Below are positions 8,603-18,400 of a stretch of 64,000 bases of DNA, in pieces. Below the pieces are notes generated by a model. It made no database searches, was not told the origin of the DNA, and worked only from the letters and a program-made list of their open reading frames with translations. The first letter of the stretch is position 1; every line of letters begins with the position of its first letter. This DNA comes from Bacteriovorax sp. Seq25_V (GTDB taxonomy: Bacteria > Bdellovibrionota > Bacteriovoracia > Bacteriovoracales > Bacteriovoracaceae): the NCBI RefSeq assembly GCF_000447795.1, contig NZ_AUNI01000020.1, positions 62,001 to 126,000 of the forward strand, read 5' to 3'. The position numbers and the translations under genes were made by a program.

Positions 8603-9802
8603 ATGTTTAAAGTGATTCTTTGTTCTCTAGTGACAGCAGGAGTTTATGCAGCAACACTTGAAAGAGGACTTGAGCTTCTTGAAAAGAACGAGAAAATTAA
8701 AAGTGCGGTGATTGATTTTGATCGTGCTGAAAATAATGTCGATTTTTTAAAGGGTAATGTCTATCCAGATGTCAGTCTCAATGGAAATTATTCAAAGCTA
8801 GGTCCTGGAACAGGTATTGAAGAGAAAGACACAACTCTTTTATCTGTTAATTTGACTCAGCCTTTATTTAGGGGACTTCGCGAGTTTAAAACAATTGAGG
8901 CCTCGAAGCTTTATTCCAAATCAAAGCTATATATTAAAGATTCAATAACAAGGGAACTGAAGAGTTTATTTGTGAGTGAGTACTTCTCGCTACTGTCTCT
9001 ATATAAAGAGCGTGATCTTACTCAGCGTCTACTTGATCTTTCAAATAAGAGAGTTAACGAGATTAACGATCGAGTGAGAATTGGTAAATCTAAACGTGCT
9101 GATCTTTATACTGCAAAATCGCAGGCCTTTAGTGCTGAGAGTTTACTTCAAGAATTAAATAGTAAAATTGAAAAAGCAAAAATAAGTATCTCTCTTCTTG
9201 TGAATAAGCAGATGGAGATGACTAATATGATACCTCCAAAAGAAATTAGCGATCTATATGTTCATAAAAACTATGATGGGTATCCAACGTTAAAAACTTA
9301 TGAGGCCCTCAAAGAGGCGGCGAAGCTTGGTCTTAAGATTTCAAAAGGCGCGCATCTACCAACAGTTGACCTTAAAGCAAATTACTATGCCTCTAAATCT
9401 AATCTGCCATCGCAAAGAGATTGGGATGCAAGCGTGGTTGTAACGCTTCCGCTTTATGAAGGTGGAAAGACAAGTGCTGATGTTACAGATAAGGCGCTTG
9501 CGATTAATCAAGCAGAGTATGACCTTATGTCTGCTAAAAAATCAGTTGTGCAGATGATCGATACGATTCTTACAGAGTATCAAACAGGGCAAAGGAGAAT
9601 TGCTCTTCTTTTTAAATCAAAGAATGCGGCGAAGACAAGTTATGAAGAGTTACTTCGTGAATATAATTTAGGCCTGATTACAAACCTTGATGTGATTCAA
9701 AGTTTAAATCAGTACATTGATGCTGAGAAGAATTATTATAAAACACTTTATACGGTACAGGCTTCAGCTTATCGTTACAAAATTTTAACGGAGAATATCT
9801 AG
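8603..9802 (+). CDS. TolC-family outer-membrane efflux protein
   Basis: A 399-residue outer-membrane factor that should form a trimeric barrel and periplasmic tunnel. A short signal peptide (MFKVILCSLVTAGVYAAT) is followed by two repeats of long helices and beta segments typical of OEP proteins; LTQPLFRGLREF near residue 85 and VVTLPLYEGGKTSADV near 285 are the two strand regions. It is a little shorter than E. coli TolC. The stop codon overlaps the GTG start of the RND pump gene by one base, so the two are coupled. No periplasmic adaptor gene is present in the operon. Confidence 0.88.
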   Translation: MFKVILCSLVTAGVYAATLERGLELLEKNEKIKSAVIDFDRAENNVDFLKGNVYPDVSLNGNYSKLGPGTGIEEKDTTLLSVNLTQPLFRGLREFKTIEASKLYSKSKLYIKDSITRELKSLFVSEYFSLLSLYKERDLTQRLLDLSNKRVNEINDRVRIGKSKRADLYTAKSQAFSAESLLQELNSKIEKAKISISLLVNKQMEMTNMIPPKEISDLYVHKNYDGYPTLKTYEALKEAAKLGLKISKGAHLPTVDLKANYYASKSNLPSQRDWDASVVVTLPLYEGGKTSADVTDKALAINQAEYDLMSAKKSVVQMIDTILTEYQTGQRRIALLFKSKNAAKTSYEELLREYNLGLITNLDVIQSLNQYIDAEKNYYKTLYTVQASAYRYKILTENI

Positions 9803-12800
9803 TGAAGTTAACAGAAATATCAATTAAGAAGCCAGTATTTGCATGGATGATCATGGCATCATTCATTGTTTTTGGTCTCCTTTCCTTCAAAGATCTTGGA
9901 GTTTCTGAAAAGCCTGATGTCGACTTTCCCGTTGTAAATATTTCTGTGGGCTGGCCCGGTGCGGCACCTGAAGTTATCGAGCTTGATGTTATCGATCAAT
10001 TAGAAAGTTCTCTACTTTCTGTTGAAGGTATTAAGTCGATGAACTCACAAGCTCGTCGAGGACGTGCTGACGTTACAGTAGAATTTGATATTGATAAAGA
10101 TATTGATATTGCAGTTCAAGAAGTACAGTCTGTTTTATCCGCGGCTCAACGTCGTCTCCCTGATGATATTGATCCTCCTGTTGTTAGAAAATCAAATCCT
10201 GAAGATCGTCCAATTCTTTGGCTAAGTATTACTTCGAATAAAATGAGTAAAGTTGAGCTGATGACTTTTGTCCGTGATCAGATTAAGGATCGTTTTCAAA
10301 CGGTTGATGGAGTTTCTGAAGTTATTCTTGGTGGTTATGTTGATCCAAGTCTACGCGTTTGGGTTAATGACGAAAAGCTTGCGAAGTTTGATCTTTCTGT
10401 ACTTGATGTGGTTGGGGCGATTGGACGCGAGCATGCCGAGTATCCCGCAGGAATTTTTGAAAATCCGAAAGAAGAGTATAATGTTCGTGTTCTTGGGGAA
10501 TCTGATAATATCGAAGACTTTGAAAATGTTACAATCAATCAGCGTGGTGGAGCCCCGATTTATACTCCGCTATCTTTGAAAGATATTGCAAAAGTTGAAG
10601 ATGGTCTTGATGATGTTCGAAGAATATCTCGAGTTAATGGGGCTTCTTCTATTGGTTTAGGTTTTAGAAAGAAGCGTGGATCAAATGCGGTTGATGTTGC
10701 GAAGGGTGTTAAAGAGAAAATGGCCCAGGTTGCACCAACTCTTCCAGATGGAGCAGAGATTGGAATTAACTATGATGGGACAGTCTTTATCGAAGACTCG
10801 ATAGAAGAACTCAAATTCACGCTTATTCTTTCTGGAGTTTTAACGGCCGCTGTTGTTTGGGTTTTCCTCGGATCTTTTGGGGCCGCATTTAATATCATGC
10901 TTTCAATTCCAACTGCGATTATCGCGACATTTATGGGGCTAAAGTTTTTTGGCTTTACGCTAAATACTTTTACGATGCTTGGTTTAACCCTCGCGGTAGG
11001 TCTAGTTGTTGATGATAATATTATGATTCTTGAAAATATTTCAAGAAAGTACAAGGGCGGACTTTCAAAAATTAAGGCCTCGTTGATGGGGACCAAGGAA
11101 GTTTCATTTGCCGCTCTTGCGGCATCGACGGCAATTATCGCAATCTTTATGCCGCTTGGATTTATGAAAGGAATTACGGGGAAGTACTTCTTTGAATTTG
11201 CCATTACAATTTGCGTGGCCATTGGATTCTCATTTATTGATGCCGTTACTTTAACTCCAATGAGAACTTCATTTATGCTTGGTGAAGATAAGGAAGAAGG
11301 GAAGAGGTGGATTGATCGAGTGATGAACTGGATGGAAGATCTTTATCACCGTTCTCTTGTTTTTTGCTTGAAATTTAAGTGGGCCGTATTAGGAGTTTCA
11401 TTTTTAATTTTCTCTTCGACATACTTTATTTTTAATTCTTTAAAACGTGAGTTCGTTCCTCCTCAAGATCAGTCACGCCTTATTATCTTTATGAAAACAA
11501 AGGCCGGCTCTTCTCTTGAATATACTCAAGAGAAAGTTAGAGAAATAGAAAATCTTCTGATGAAACAAGAAGAACTCAAACGCTACTTTGTGGCCATTGG
11601 TGGCTTTACTGGCACTGAATCTAATACAGCATTTGGATATATTACTTTAAAACCAGTTGGTGAGCGTCCAGTGAATGCCAAGCTTGGAAAAAAACTGACG
11701 CAACAGGAATTTGCTGATTACTTAAAAGGTGAGATGAGAGCGAATGTTAAAGGAATTATGGCCTTTATTCGTGACCCATCTCTTGGTGGTTTTGGTGGGG
11801 GGAGTGATTACCCAATCGAATTCAGTTTAACTGGTCCTGATTTTGGTGTGCTACAAGAGCTTTCAGAAAATATGAAAACGAAACTTGAAGAATCTAAACT
11901 TATGGTCGAGGCAGACTCGAACTTTAAAGGTTTGATACCTGAAGTTCATATTCTTCCAGATAGGAAGAAGGCCCTTGAGCGTGGTGTGGCCATTGATCAG
12001 ATTGGTAAGACTATTCAATCGATGGTTTCTGGTGTTGTTGCTGGAAAATTTTCAAAAGGTGGAAGACGTTACGATATTAAAGTAAAAGTAACTGATGGTG
12101 ACCTGAAGGAAATTTCTGATATTACAAAGATCAAAGTTAGAAATAATAGAGGACAGCTGATTCCTTTATCTGAAGTAACAAAAATTGAAGAGGTGAAAGG
12201 ACTTCTTTCTGTAACGCGAGAAGATCGCGCACGTGCCGTTCGTCTGACTGCGAACCTTGCCCCTGGTGTGGCGCAAAGTGATGCTCTTGAGTATATTGAA
12301 ACTAAGCTTGCTAGTGAATTACCGCCGGATTATAGCTTAATCATCAGTGGTTCTTCTAAAACTTATAATGAGTCATTTGAGAGTTTAGTTTTTGTAATCG
12401 TTTTAGGTTTAATGATTGCTTATATGATTCTAGCATCTCAGTTTAATAGTTTTGTTTCGCCGTTAACAATTCTTGCGGCCCTACCATTTAGTTTTACGGG
12501 AGCGTTTATAGCACTCAAGCTTGGGGGACAGACACTAAATATGTATTCGATGATTGGACTTATTCTTCTTATGGGTATTGTAAAAAAGAACTCAATTATC
12601 TTAGTAGATTTTACAAACCAGCTTCGTGCTGAGGGATTAGGTGTTAATGAGGCACTTTTAAAGGCCTGTCCAATTAGGCTTCGTCCGATTTTCATGACTT
12701 CGGTTTCAACAATTGCGGGAACAATGCCTGCAGCTCTTGCTTTAGGGCCAGGGGCCGAGACAAGAATTCCAATGGCCCTTGCGGTTATTGGGGGACTCTT

Positions 12801-12888
12801 ATTCTCGACAGTTCTAACTTTAATTATTGTGCCATGTATTTATAGTATAATGCCAGGACATGTGAATGAAGAGAGATCATTGATTTAA
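9802..12888 (+). CDS. RND-family efflux pump, inner-membrane permease
   Basis: A 1,028-residue HAE1-type RND transporter (AcrB/MexB relatives), which exports drugs, detergents or lipids using the proton gradient. N-terminal helix, large periplasmic loops (about 30-335 and 545-865) and 12 membrane helices are in the normal order. The proton-relay pair is Asp404-Asp405 in GLVVDDNIMILEN, and the relay Lys of helix 10 is in MGIVKKNSIIL. The GTG start overlaps the TolC-like stop by one base; GGAG lies eight bases upstream. Unlike most such pumps it has no membrane-fusion protein gene beside it. Substrate unknown. Confidence 0.93.
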   Translation: MKLTEISIKKPVFAWMIMASFIVFGLLSFKDLGVSEKPDVDFPVVNISVGWPGAAPEVIELDVIDQLESSLLSVEGIKSMNSQARRGRADVTVEFDIDKDIDIAVQEVQSVLSAAQRRLPDDIDPPVVRKSNPEDRPILWLSITSNKMSKVELMTFVRDQIKDRFQTVDGVSEVILGGYVDPSLRVWVNDEKLAKFDLSVLDVVGAIGREHAEYPAGIFENPKEEYNVRVLGESDNIEDFENVTINQRGGAPIYTPLSLKDIAKVEDGLDDVRRISRVNGASSIGLGFRKKRGSNAVDVAKGVKEKMAQVAPTLPDGAEIGINYDGTVFIEDSIEELKFTLILSGVLTAAVVWVFLGSFGAAFNIMLSIPTAIIATFMGLKFFGFTLNTFTMLGLTLAVGLVVDDNIMILENISRKYKGGLSKIKASLMGTKEVSFAALAASTAIIAIFMPLGFMKGITGKYFFEFAITICVAIGFSFIDAVTLTPMRTSFMLGEDKEEGKRWIDRVMNWMEDLYHRSLVFCLKFKWAVLGVSFLIFSSTYFIFNSLKREFVPPQDQSRLIIFMKTKAGSSLEYTQEKVREIENLLMKQEELKRYFVAIGGFTGTESNTAFGYITLKPVGERPVNAKLGKKLTQQEFADYLKGEMRANVKGIMAFIRDPSLGGFGGGSDYPIEFSLTGPDFGVLQELSENMKTKLEESKLMVEADSNFKGLIPEVHILPDRKKALERGVAIDQIGKTIQSMVSGVVAGKFSKGGRRYDIKVKVTDGDLKEISDITKIKVRNNRGQLIPLSEVTKIEEVKGLLSVTREDRARAVRLTANLAPGVAQSDALEYIETKLASELPPDYSLIISGSSKTYNESFESLVFVIVLGLMIAYMILASQFNSFVSPLTILAALPFSFTGAFIALKLGGQTLNMYSMIGLILLMGIVKKNSIILVDFTNQLRAEGLGVNEALLKACPIRLRPIFMTSVSTIAGTMPAALALGPGAETRIPMALAVIGGLLFSTVLTLIIVPCIYSIMPGHVNEERSLI

Positions 12889-12917
12889 TTTAGAGGAAAT
12901 ATTACCAAGGAGGGGAA

Positions 12918-13280
12918 ATGAAATTAGATTTTGGATTATTATTTTTACGAGTTTCAAGTGGACTACTAATGCTCCCGCATGGTTGGTCAAAACTTTCTGG
13001 ATTTACGGCAAAGATGAATACCTTCCCTGATCCTCTTGGAATTAGTTCTCAAGCGTCTCTTACTGGAGCAGTATTTGCAGAGTTTTTCTGTGCAATACTT
13101 CTTGTTCTTGGAATTAAGACAAAGTGGGTAACAATCCCTCTTATCTTTACAATGTTAGTGGCCGCTTTCGTGGTACATGCTTCTGATCCATGGAATAAAA
13201 AAGAATTTCCACTTCTTTATGCAGTAATTTTTGCGACACTAACGATGACTGGTGGCGGAAAATTCTCAATTAAAGAGTAA
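12918..13280 (+). CDS. DoxX-family membrane protein
   Basis: A 120-residue protein with four predicted membrane helices, of the DoxX family: LLFLRVSSGLLMLPHGWSKL at the N-terminus, GAVFAEFFCAILLVLG in the middle, and a C-terminal helix ending in GGGKFSIKE. DoxX-like proteins are quinone- or thiol-redox-linked membrane proteins of diverse role. A strong AAGGAGGGG ribosome site precedes the start. It lies 30 bases after the RND gene, so it is probably the third gene of that operon. It ends five bases before the stop of the opposite-strand HATPase gene. Confidence 0.82.
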   Translation: MKLDFGLLFLRVSSGLLMLPHGWSKLSGFTAKMNTFPDPLGISSQASLTGAVFAEFFCAILLVLGIKTKWVTIPLIFTMLVAAFVVHASDPWNKKEFPLLYAVIFATLTMTGGGKFSIKE

Positions 13281-13284
13281 TTTT

Positions 13285-13989
13285 TTAGAAGCGGTGAAAC
13301 TTAAGTTTTACCGCTGTTCCTCTCTTATGCTCGGCACTTTCTTTGGTCCACGAGTTTACGATAAGACTTCCATTCAATTTTCTCATGAGGCTTGAGACAA
13401 TTGGAAAACTCATACCACTTCCTATTTGTCCGTCAGTATCGGCCGTGTAGATGCGATCAGTGAGTGAGTTGATTCGGTAGAGTTGATCTGCATCCATCCC
13501 AATTCCATAGTCTCTGATTTCGATGATGTTGTAATCGGCCGTTTGTGAGAGGCGAATATGGATAGTTGAGCCGTGTGGGCTAAACTTTATCGCGTTAGAT
13601 ATTAGGTTATCAAAAATAAACTCTTCAAAAATAATCCCATCCCCATAATTAATGGCGGCTGTTGTTTGATTTTCAAAGTCTATTTTTTGTTCTTTTTTGT
13701 CAGCATGTCTTTTTAGTTTATCAATAGAGGCCTTGAGGGGAGTGGATACTTCGATCTTTCTCCACTTATTGCCTTGGTAGAAGTTTAGAAGAATAAGTTG
13801 ATTGATTTTTTTTAATGATTTGGTAACCGTATCAACCTTTGACTCAAGGTTCATCAGTCGCTTCTTTGTGTCTTCGTTTGTTTCACTTGCGATGATAGTG
13901 TCAAAATCGCGATGGGCCTCAAGTAGTGTTTGATGAAGATTTTCATTAAGATTTTTGAGGTCTAATTCATTTTCAAATACTCTACTCAT
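13285..13989 (-). CDS. Small HATPase (histidine-kinase-like) protein without clear H-box
   Basis: A 234-residue protein with a C-terminal histidine-kinase ATPase domain: N-box NLISNAIKFS, G1 RDYGIGM and G2 GQIGSGMSFP. The N-terminal ~115 residues are helical (LDLKNLNENLHQTLLEAHRD) and could form a dimerising four-helix bundle, but I see no standard H-E-x-R-T-P box. It may be an atypical kinase, a phosphotransferase or a histidine-kinase decoy. I chose ATG 13989, with AAAGG seven bases before it and ten bases after the fpg stop, over an upstream start at 14043 that would overlap fpg by 44 bases. Probably co-transcribed with fpg, an odd pairing. Confidence 0.75.
   Translation of the reverse strand: MSRVFENELDLKNLNENLHQTLLEAHRDFDTIIASETNEDTKKRLMNLESKVDTVTKSLKKINQLILLNFYQGNKWRKIEVSTPLKASIDKLKRHADKKEQKIDFENQTTAAINYGDGIIFEEFIFDNLISNAIKFSPHGSTIHIRLSQTADYNIIEIRDYGIGMDADQLYRINSLTDRIYTADTDGQIGSGMSFPIVSSLMRKLNGSLIVNSWTKESAEHKRGTAVKLKFHRF
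13290..13315. repeat. 26-base near-perfect palindrome at the convergent gene ends
   Basis: AGCGGTGAAACTT (13290-13302) is followed directly by its inverted copy AAGTTTTACCGCT (13303-13315), with one G-T pair. It lies in the last codons of the HATPase gene and just after the DoxX stop. It may act as a transcription end for the plus strand, though no T-run follows it. Confidence 0.45.
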
Positions 13990-13999
13990 TTTGATACCT

Positions 14000-14815
14000 T
14001 TATTTTTGACACTTCGGACAGTAGTAAGTTCCTCGTGTTGCAAGTGTGATCTTTTTTACATCTGTCATTTTACACATTCCACATTGCTTTTGGTAGAAAA
14101 CAACGAGATTTTTTACACCTTCTCCCTTGTCTCCATAAGCGTCCTGATAGCCCCCCGAAAATGTTGTCCCTCCAGTGGTGATGGAGTCATCAAGCACTAG
14201 GTGAGTGGCATCAACGATGCGTTCAAGGTCTTTGGTGGAGAGTGTTTTCATCTTTCGCGTGGGCCTAATTCCTGCACGTGCGCAGATTTCTGAGGCCATA
14301 TAATTTCCAATGCCACTGAAATAATTTTGCTCGAGCATAAAGGGCTTTATGACTTTTTCTGGTCGAAGTTTTTTAAGAGTGAGGAGGTAGTCAAGATTAA
14401 AGGCCTCGGTCGAGACATCGGGACCTAAGCGCGTCAACCACTGGGCCTCGCCTTCTTCAGTGAGAAAGTACATCACACCAAAACGGCGTGGATCAACATA
14501 ACCCAAGTAAAGTGGTCCCTTTGAATTCTTTCCAATGAAAGTAACGTGGGTGTGCTTGACGTCAATTGGAGTAGTACTAATACGCCATGAACCCGACATG
14601 CCAAGTCCTGAGATGATGCGACGATTATCATCAAGGAAGAAGCGCAAAACTTTTCCATATCTCTCGACTTTAAGTATTTTAAATTTTTCTATTTCAAATT
14701 CTGGGTCTTTAACGATGGACTTGCTGACTTTTGAAAATATCACTTCCTCGACATCCATCGGGATGACTTTGGAGAGTTGGGACTTGATGGTTTCGACTTC
14801 TGGAAGCTCTGGAAT
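14000..14815 (-). CDS. mutM: Formamidopyrimidine-DNA glycosylase, apparent AUU start
   Basis: A 271-residue Fpg/MutM base-excision repair enzyme that removes 8-oxoguanine and nicks the DNA. The family's catalytic N-terminus (Pro2-Glu3, in PELPEVET) is fully present but is preceded by ATT at 14815-14813, not ATG. An in-frame TAA lies two codons upstream, so no other upstream start is possible; AAGGGG lies six bases before the ATT. The first ATG (14758) would remove the active site. The segment YVDPRRFG, the helix-two-turn-helix YFSGIGNYMASEIC and the C-terminal zinc finger (C-x2-C-x16-C-x2-C, ending YYCPKCQK) are intact. Full length with AUU matches the family (about 270). Confidence 0.88.
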   Translation of the reverse strand: MPELPEVETIKSQLSKVIPMDVEEVIFSKVSKSIVKDPEFEIEKFKILKVERYGKVLRFFLDDNRRIISGLGMSGSWRISTTPIDVKHTHVTFIGKNSKGPLYLGYVDPRRFGVMYFLTEEGEAQWLTRLGPDVSTEAFNLDYLLTLKKLRPEKVIKPFMLEQNYFSGIGNYMASEICARAGIRPTRKMKTLSTKDLERIVDATHLVLDDSITTGGTTFSGGYQDAYGDKGEGVKNLVVFYQKQCGMCKMTDVKKITLATRGTYYCPKCQK

Positions 14816-14852
14816 AGCTTACCCCTTGATTAATTTAGTGTTTAGACGATTT

Positions 14853-14881
14853 ATCTTAGCTTGAAATATTTTATTTCTCAA
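14853..14881 (-). promoter_or_regulatory. Sigma-70-like promoter of fpg
   Basis: Minus-strand TTGAGA (14881-14876), 17 bases, TAAGAT (14858-14853). Transcription would begin near 14846, giving a leader of about 30 bases that contains the AAGGGG ribosome site and the ATT codon. This agrees with initiation at 14815. Confidence 0.4.
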
Positions 14882-15322
14882 ATCGTTTTTAATGAAAGGA
14901 TTACAACAGAACTAAGAGAACAGAACAAAAAAATGAGAAGCAAAGTATTGGCACCCGCCGTATCAGCAACAGAGTTTTTTATAAATGATTTTTAATTGTT
15001 ATGTGTTTATATTCCCTCAGCTTTAATGAGTATTTTGTTGAGATTTGAAATGAATCAGAGGGTGTTAAAAAATAAGACTCTATGAAAGTGTAATTCTTTC
15101 TTAAAACAGATTGTCCTAAGATATTGAATAAATTTAGATAAATAATTAATTTTTTCAAAAATTTTTCCGATAATTACATTGAAATGTAAAATGGCACTTT
15201 TAGCATCGAGTCGGGCATTTTACCTTACAAGGTAAAGTGGTATTTTCGAAAACCACCAACAACAAATTTCTTGTTCCTACTCATAAAGTTTGCACTAACA
15301 AAAAGCCTTGTGTACATAATTT

Positions 15323-15339
15323 CAGTACCTTAGGTACTG
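15323..15339. repeat. 17-base perfect inverted repeat upstream of the surface lipoprotein gene
   Basis: CAGTACCT T AGGTACTG, eight-base arms around one base, about 100 bases before the start codon. It fits a dimeric repressor or activator site as well as a small RNA hairpin; no T-run follows. Confidence 0.45.
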
Positions 15340-15436
15340 TGTTGCAATAATTCTTAGATACTTTAAAGTTTTATCTTACAGTAGATATATAGCCGATAAG
15401 TAATAGTCTAACTTTTGATTTTATTAAGAGGTTTTT

Positions 15437-18400
15437 TTGTTGAACTTGTTAAAGATTTTAAAATTGTCGTTACTACTAGCTTTTTTAATTGGATGTACTC
15501 CGTCTGCAGGTGTAAATAAAGTTTCAAGGGGAGATAGCGGGACGACTTTGACTCCAGATGGCTTAAGAGATCCAAAACTTCCGGATACACCTCTTCCTGA
15601 AGATAAAAATAAGCCTCCAAAAATTGATCAGATTGCAGACGCATTCGTTTATCTTGGAGATAGTTTTACAGCAGATGCAAATGATGGTGGAGATGATAAG
15701 GACATTGATAATGATGTCTTAGTTTACTCTTGTTTTGTCGATCAGAATATCGATGGTAATGTTTCAAAACCAGCTAAGAAATGTCGTGAAGAGGGAATTT
15801 CTTTTAATGCCCAAAATGGTGTTCTTTCATGGGTACCAAATACGAAAGGTACTTTTGAGATAGAAATTATCGCATCAGATAAAGAGCTTCAAGATGGAGA
15901 AATTTTTGTTTTGTCTGTAATTGAAAGAGATTCTCCTCCGCCAGCTATTAATAATCCTCCAAATTTAGAACCTGTGCCTACGCAATTAGTTTATATTGGG
16001 GACACTTTAAAAATTGATATTGATAATGTTGGAACAGGGGACGTCGATATCGATGGAGATCGTTTATGGTTCGGTTGTCTCTATGATGAAGAAGTAGATG
16101 GATATGTAGAAGTACATAAGAATACAAAGAGATGGTGTAAAGACATTGAAGGTGTTAGCGTAGATACAGCAACTGGTTTAATACGTTGGTCACCAGTAGC
16201 TGGTCAAGAAGGTGAGTTTGAATTTGTTGCTTACGTAACTGATGGTCTCGATCGTCAAAGTGATCAGAAATTTGATAAGGAAATATTTAAAATAAGAGTG
16301 CTACCAAAGATATCTAACAAGTCACCGAAATTGGATTCTATTACAAATAAAATTATTAAAGTTGGTGAAGTTTTAAACTTAGATTTTAATGATGGTGGTA
16401 ACGATACTGATATTGATGGAGATCCTCTTTATTATAGTTGTGTTTATGATAAGACAGTTGATGGTATCGTAAAAGATAGTGGCGCAGGGGTGAAGTGGTG
16501 TGGAGCACTAGGCGGTCCTTTAAATACATCAACAGGTCAGATGACTTGGATGCCTACTGAAGAACAGGTAGGGACTTATGAATTTATGGCTCGTGCATCC
16601 GATTGGAGACAGGGGAAGACTGATTATCTAATTGATCGAAAAATCTTTAAAGTAACAATTGTTAGTGAAAACATCAATAACCCTCCTGTAGTTGACCCGA
16701 TATCAGATCAGACTTTAAAAGTTGGTCAGACTTATGAATTCAAAATTACAGATGGTGGAGATTATAAAGACGTAGATGGAGATGATCTTTGGACAGGCTG
16801 TTTCTTTGATCAAGAAGTTGATGGAAGTGTGGTGATTCATGATGCTCAGACTAGAAAATGGTGTAATGAGTTAGGAGTTAAAACAGATAGTTTACGTCCA
16901 GGTGTATTTATTTGGGAAGTTAAGGAAGAGCATATAGGTAAGTTTGAATTTGTTTTTCATGTAACGGATGGACCAACAAGAAAAACGAAACAAAAGAATA
17001 CACAAGAGTACGTAGTATTTACTGTTGAAAAAGGATCAGTAAATAATCCCCCGAAAATAGATCCAGTTGAAAATAGAACGATAAAAGAAGGAGAAACATT
17101 ATCTCTTGATTTTAACGACGGTGGAGATGATAAAGATAGTGATGGTACGGGACTAGTATATACTTGTAAAGTAAACGGATCTAGCTGTCCTAATTTTTCA
17201 ACTTCAAGAGGGATGTTGAGTTTTGTGCCATCTCAAGTTGGAATTTATAACTTTGTTATATCAGCAAGTGATACCGTATTAACTGATTCAGTTTCATTTA
17301 TTCTTACTGTTCAGGACAAAGACGGAGGAGATCCTCCTGTTGCAGATGATTTTAGGTTAGATCCAATTTTAGACAAGTATACTGTTGTGAAAGGTCGAAA
17401 TCATACAGTTGTAGTTCAAGTTGGTGGTTCATATAAGTATGAAGGACAATGGTTAAATTATTCTTGTACGTATGACCGTGTTGTTGATGGAAGTGTTTCA
17501 AGTGGTCAGAATTGTCAATTATTACCAACAGGTCTTCTGATGCTTTCTAGTCTTCTAACGGATTATGGTGCCTATGAGATTAAAGTAACTGCATCAGTTA
17601 ATGGTAAATCAGCTTCGAAAGTATTTGTGATTAATTCTGTTCGAGAAGAAGAGGCCGCTCTAATTTTTAAATGGAAGTCAAATTCGCAAGTAGGTTTTGC
17701 AACGAGATTTTTTATAGGTAATGATAGTGATGCCAGAAAAATGAACTTCTTTGTAGATTGGGGCGATGGAACAATTACTCAAAACTCTAATTTACATACA
17801 TATTCGGAAACTAATAAAGAATATACAGTTAAAGTATGGGGAACTTTGACAAGTATGAATTTTTGTACAGATAGAACAGGGATGAGAACGAATGAACCAC
17901 CTCCACACTATGTGACAAAGATTTTGCAAATTGGAGATTTAGATTACTCAAAAATACCTGGGTTTATAAATTGCCCTAATCTCTACTCAGTTAACTTGTC
18001 TAAGGCAAACACTCTGAATGTAACAAACATGGACAATGCATTTGGACAATGGGGTAGTGATTCTTCACGAATAATTAATGAACAAGAACTCATCGGACTT
18101 GAAAATATAGATACTTCTAAAGTTACTTCAATGGCAGGGATGTTCAATAATGGAAATTTGCTGATGACGACTCTCGATTTAAATCACTTTAACACAAGTC
18201 GAGTAATTAACATGGCGGGTATGTTTAGGGAGTTGAGCTTCTACGTTTATCCAGCTGGACCAAATCCGAATCAGCAATGGTGTCTCAATGGATTAAATTC
18301 CATTATGTGTGAAGGGAAAGGTGTTCAAGAAATCAAGTTTGATCGTTGGAATACTTCTAATGTGAAGAATATGACAGGTATGTTTTATGGTGCACGAATG

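Larger units (their letters stand above)
14816..15436. other. 621-base AT-rich gene-free interval with hairpins
   Basis: No gene-like frame on either strand. The left end holds the fpg promoter. The right part contains three hairpin-forming repeats: TTTACCTT/AAGGTAAA (15219-15236), GTGG...CCAC around a TTTTCGAAAA core (15237-15256) and CAGTACCT-T-AGGTACTG (15323-15339). They precede the large lipoprotein gene and could be its leader RNA or operators. I could not match them to a known riboswitch. Confidence 0.5.

Noticed and set aside
14000-14758. fpg starting at ATG 14758
   Set aside because: The protein would lack the catalytic Pro2-Glu3 N-terminus that is encoded directly upstream in frame.
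15180-15340. GEMM-type c-di-GMP riboswitch
   Set aside because: Hairpins are present but the conserved GEMM core sequences and tetraloop receptor are not.
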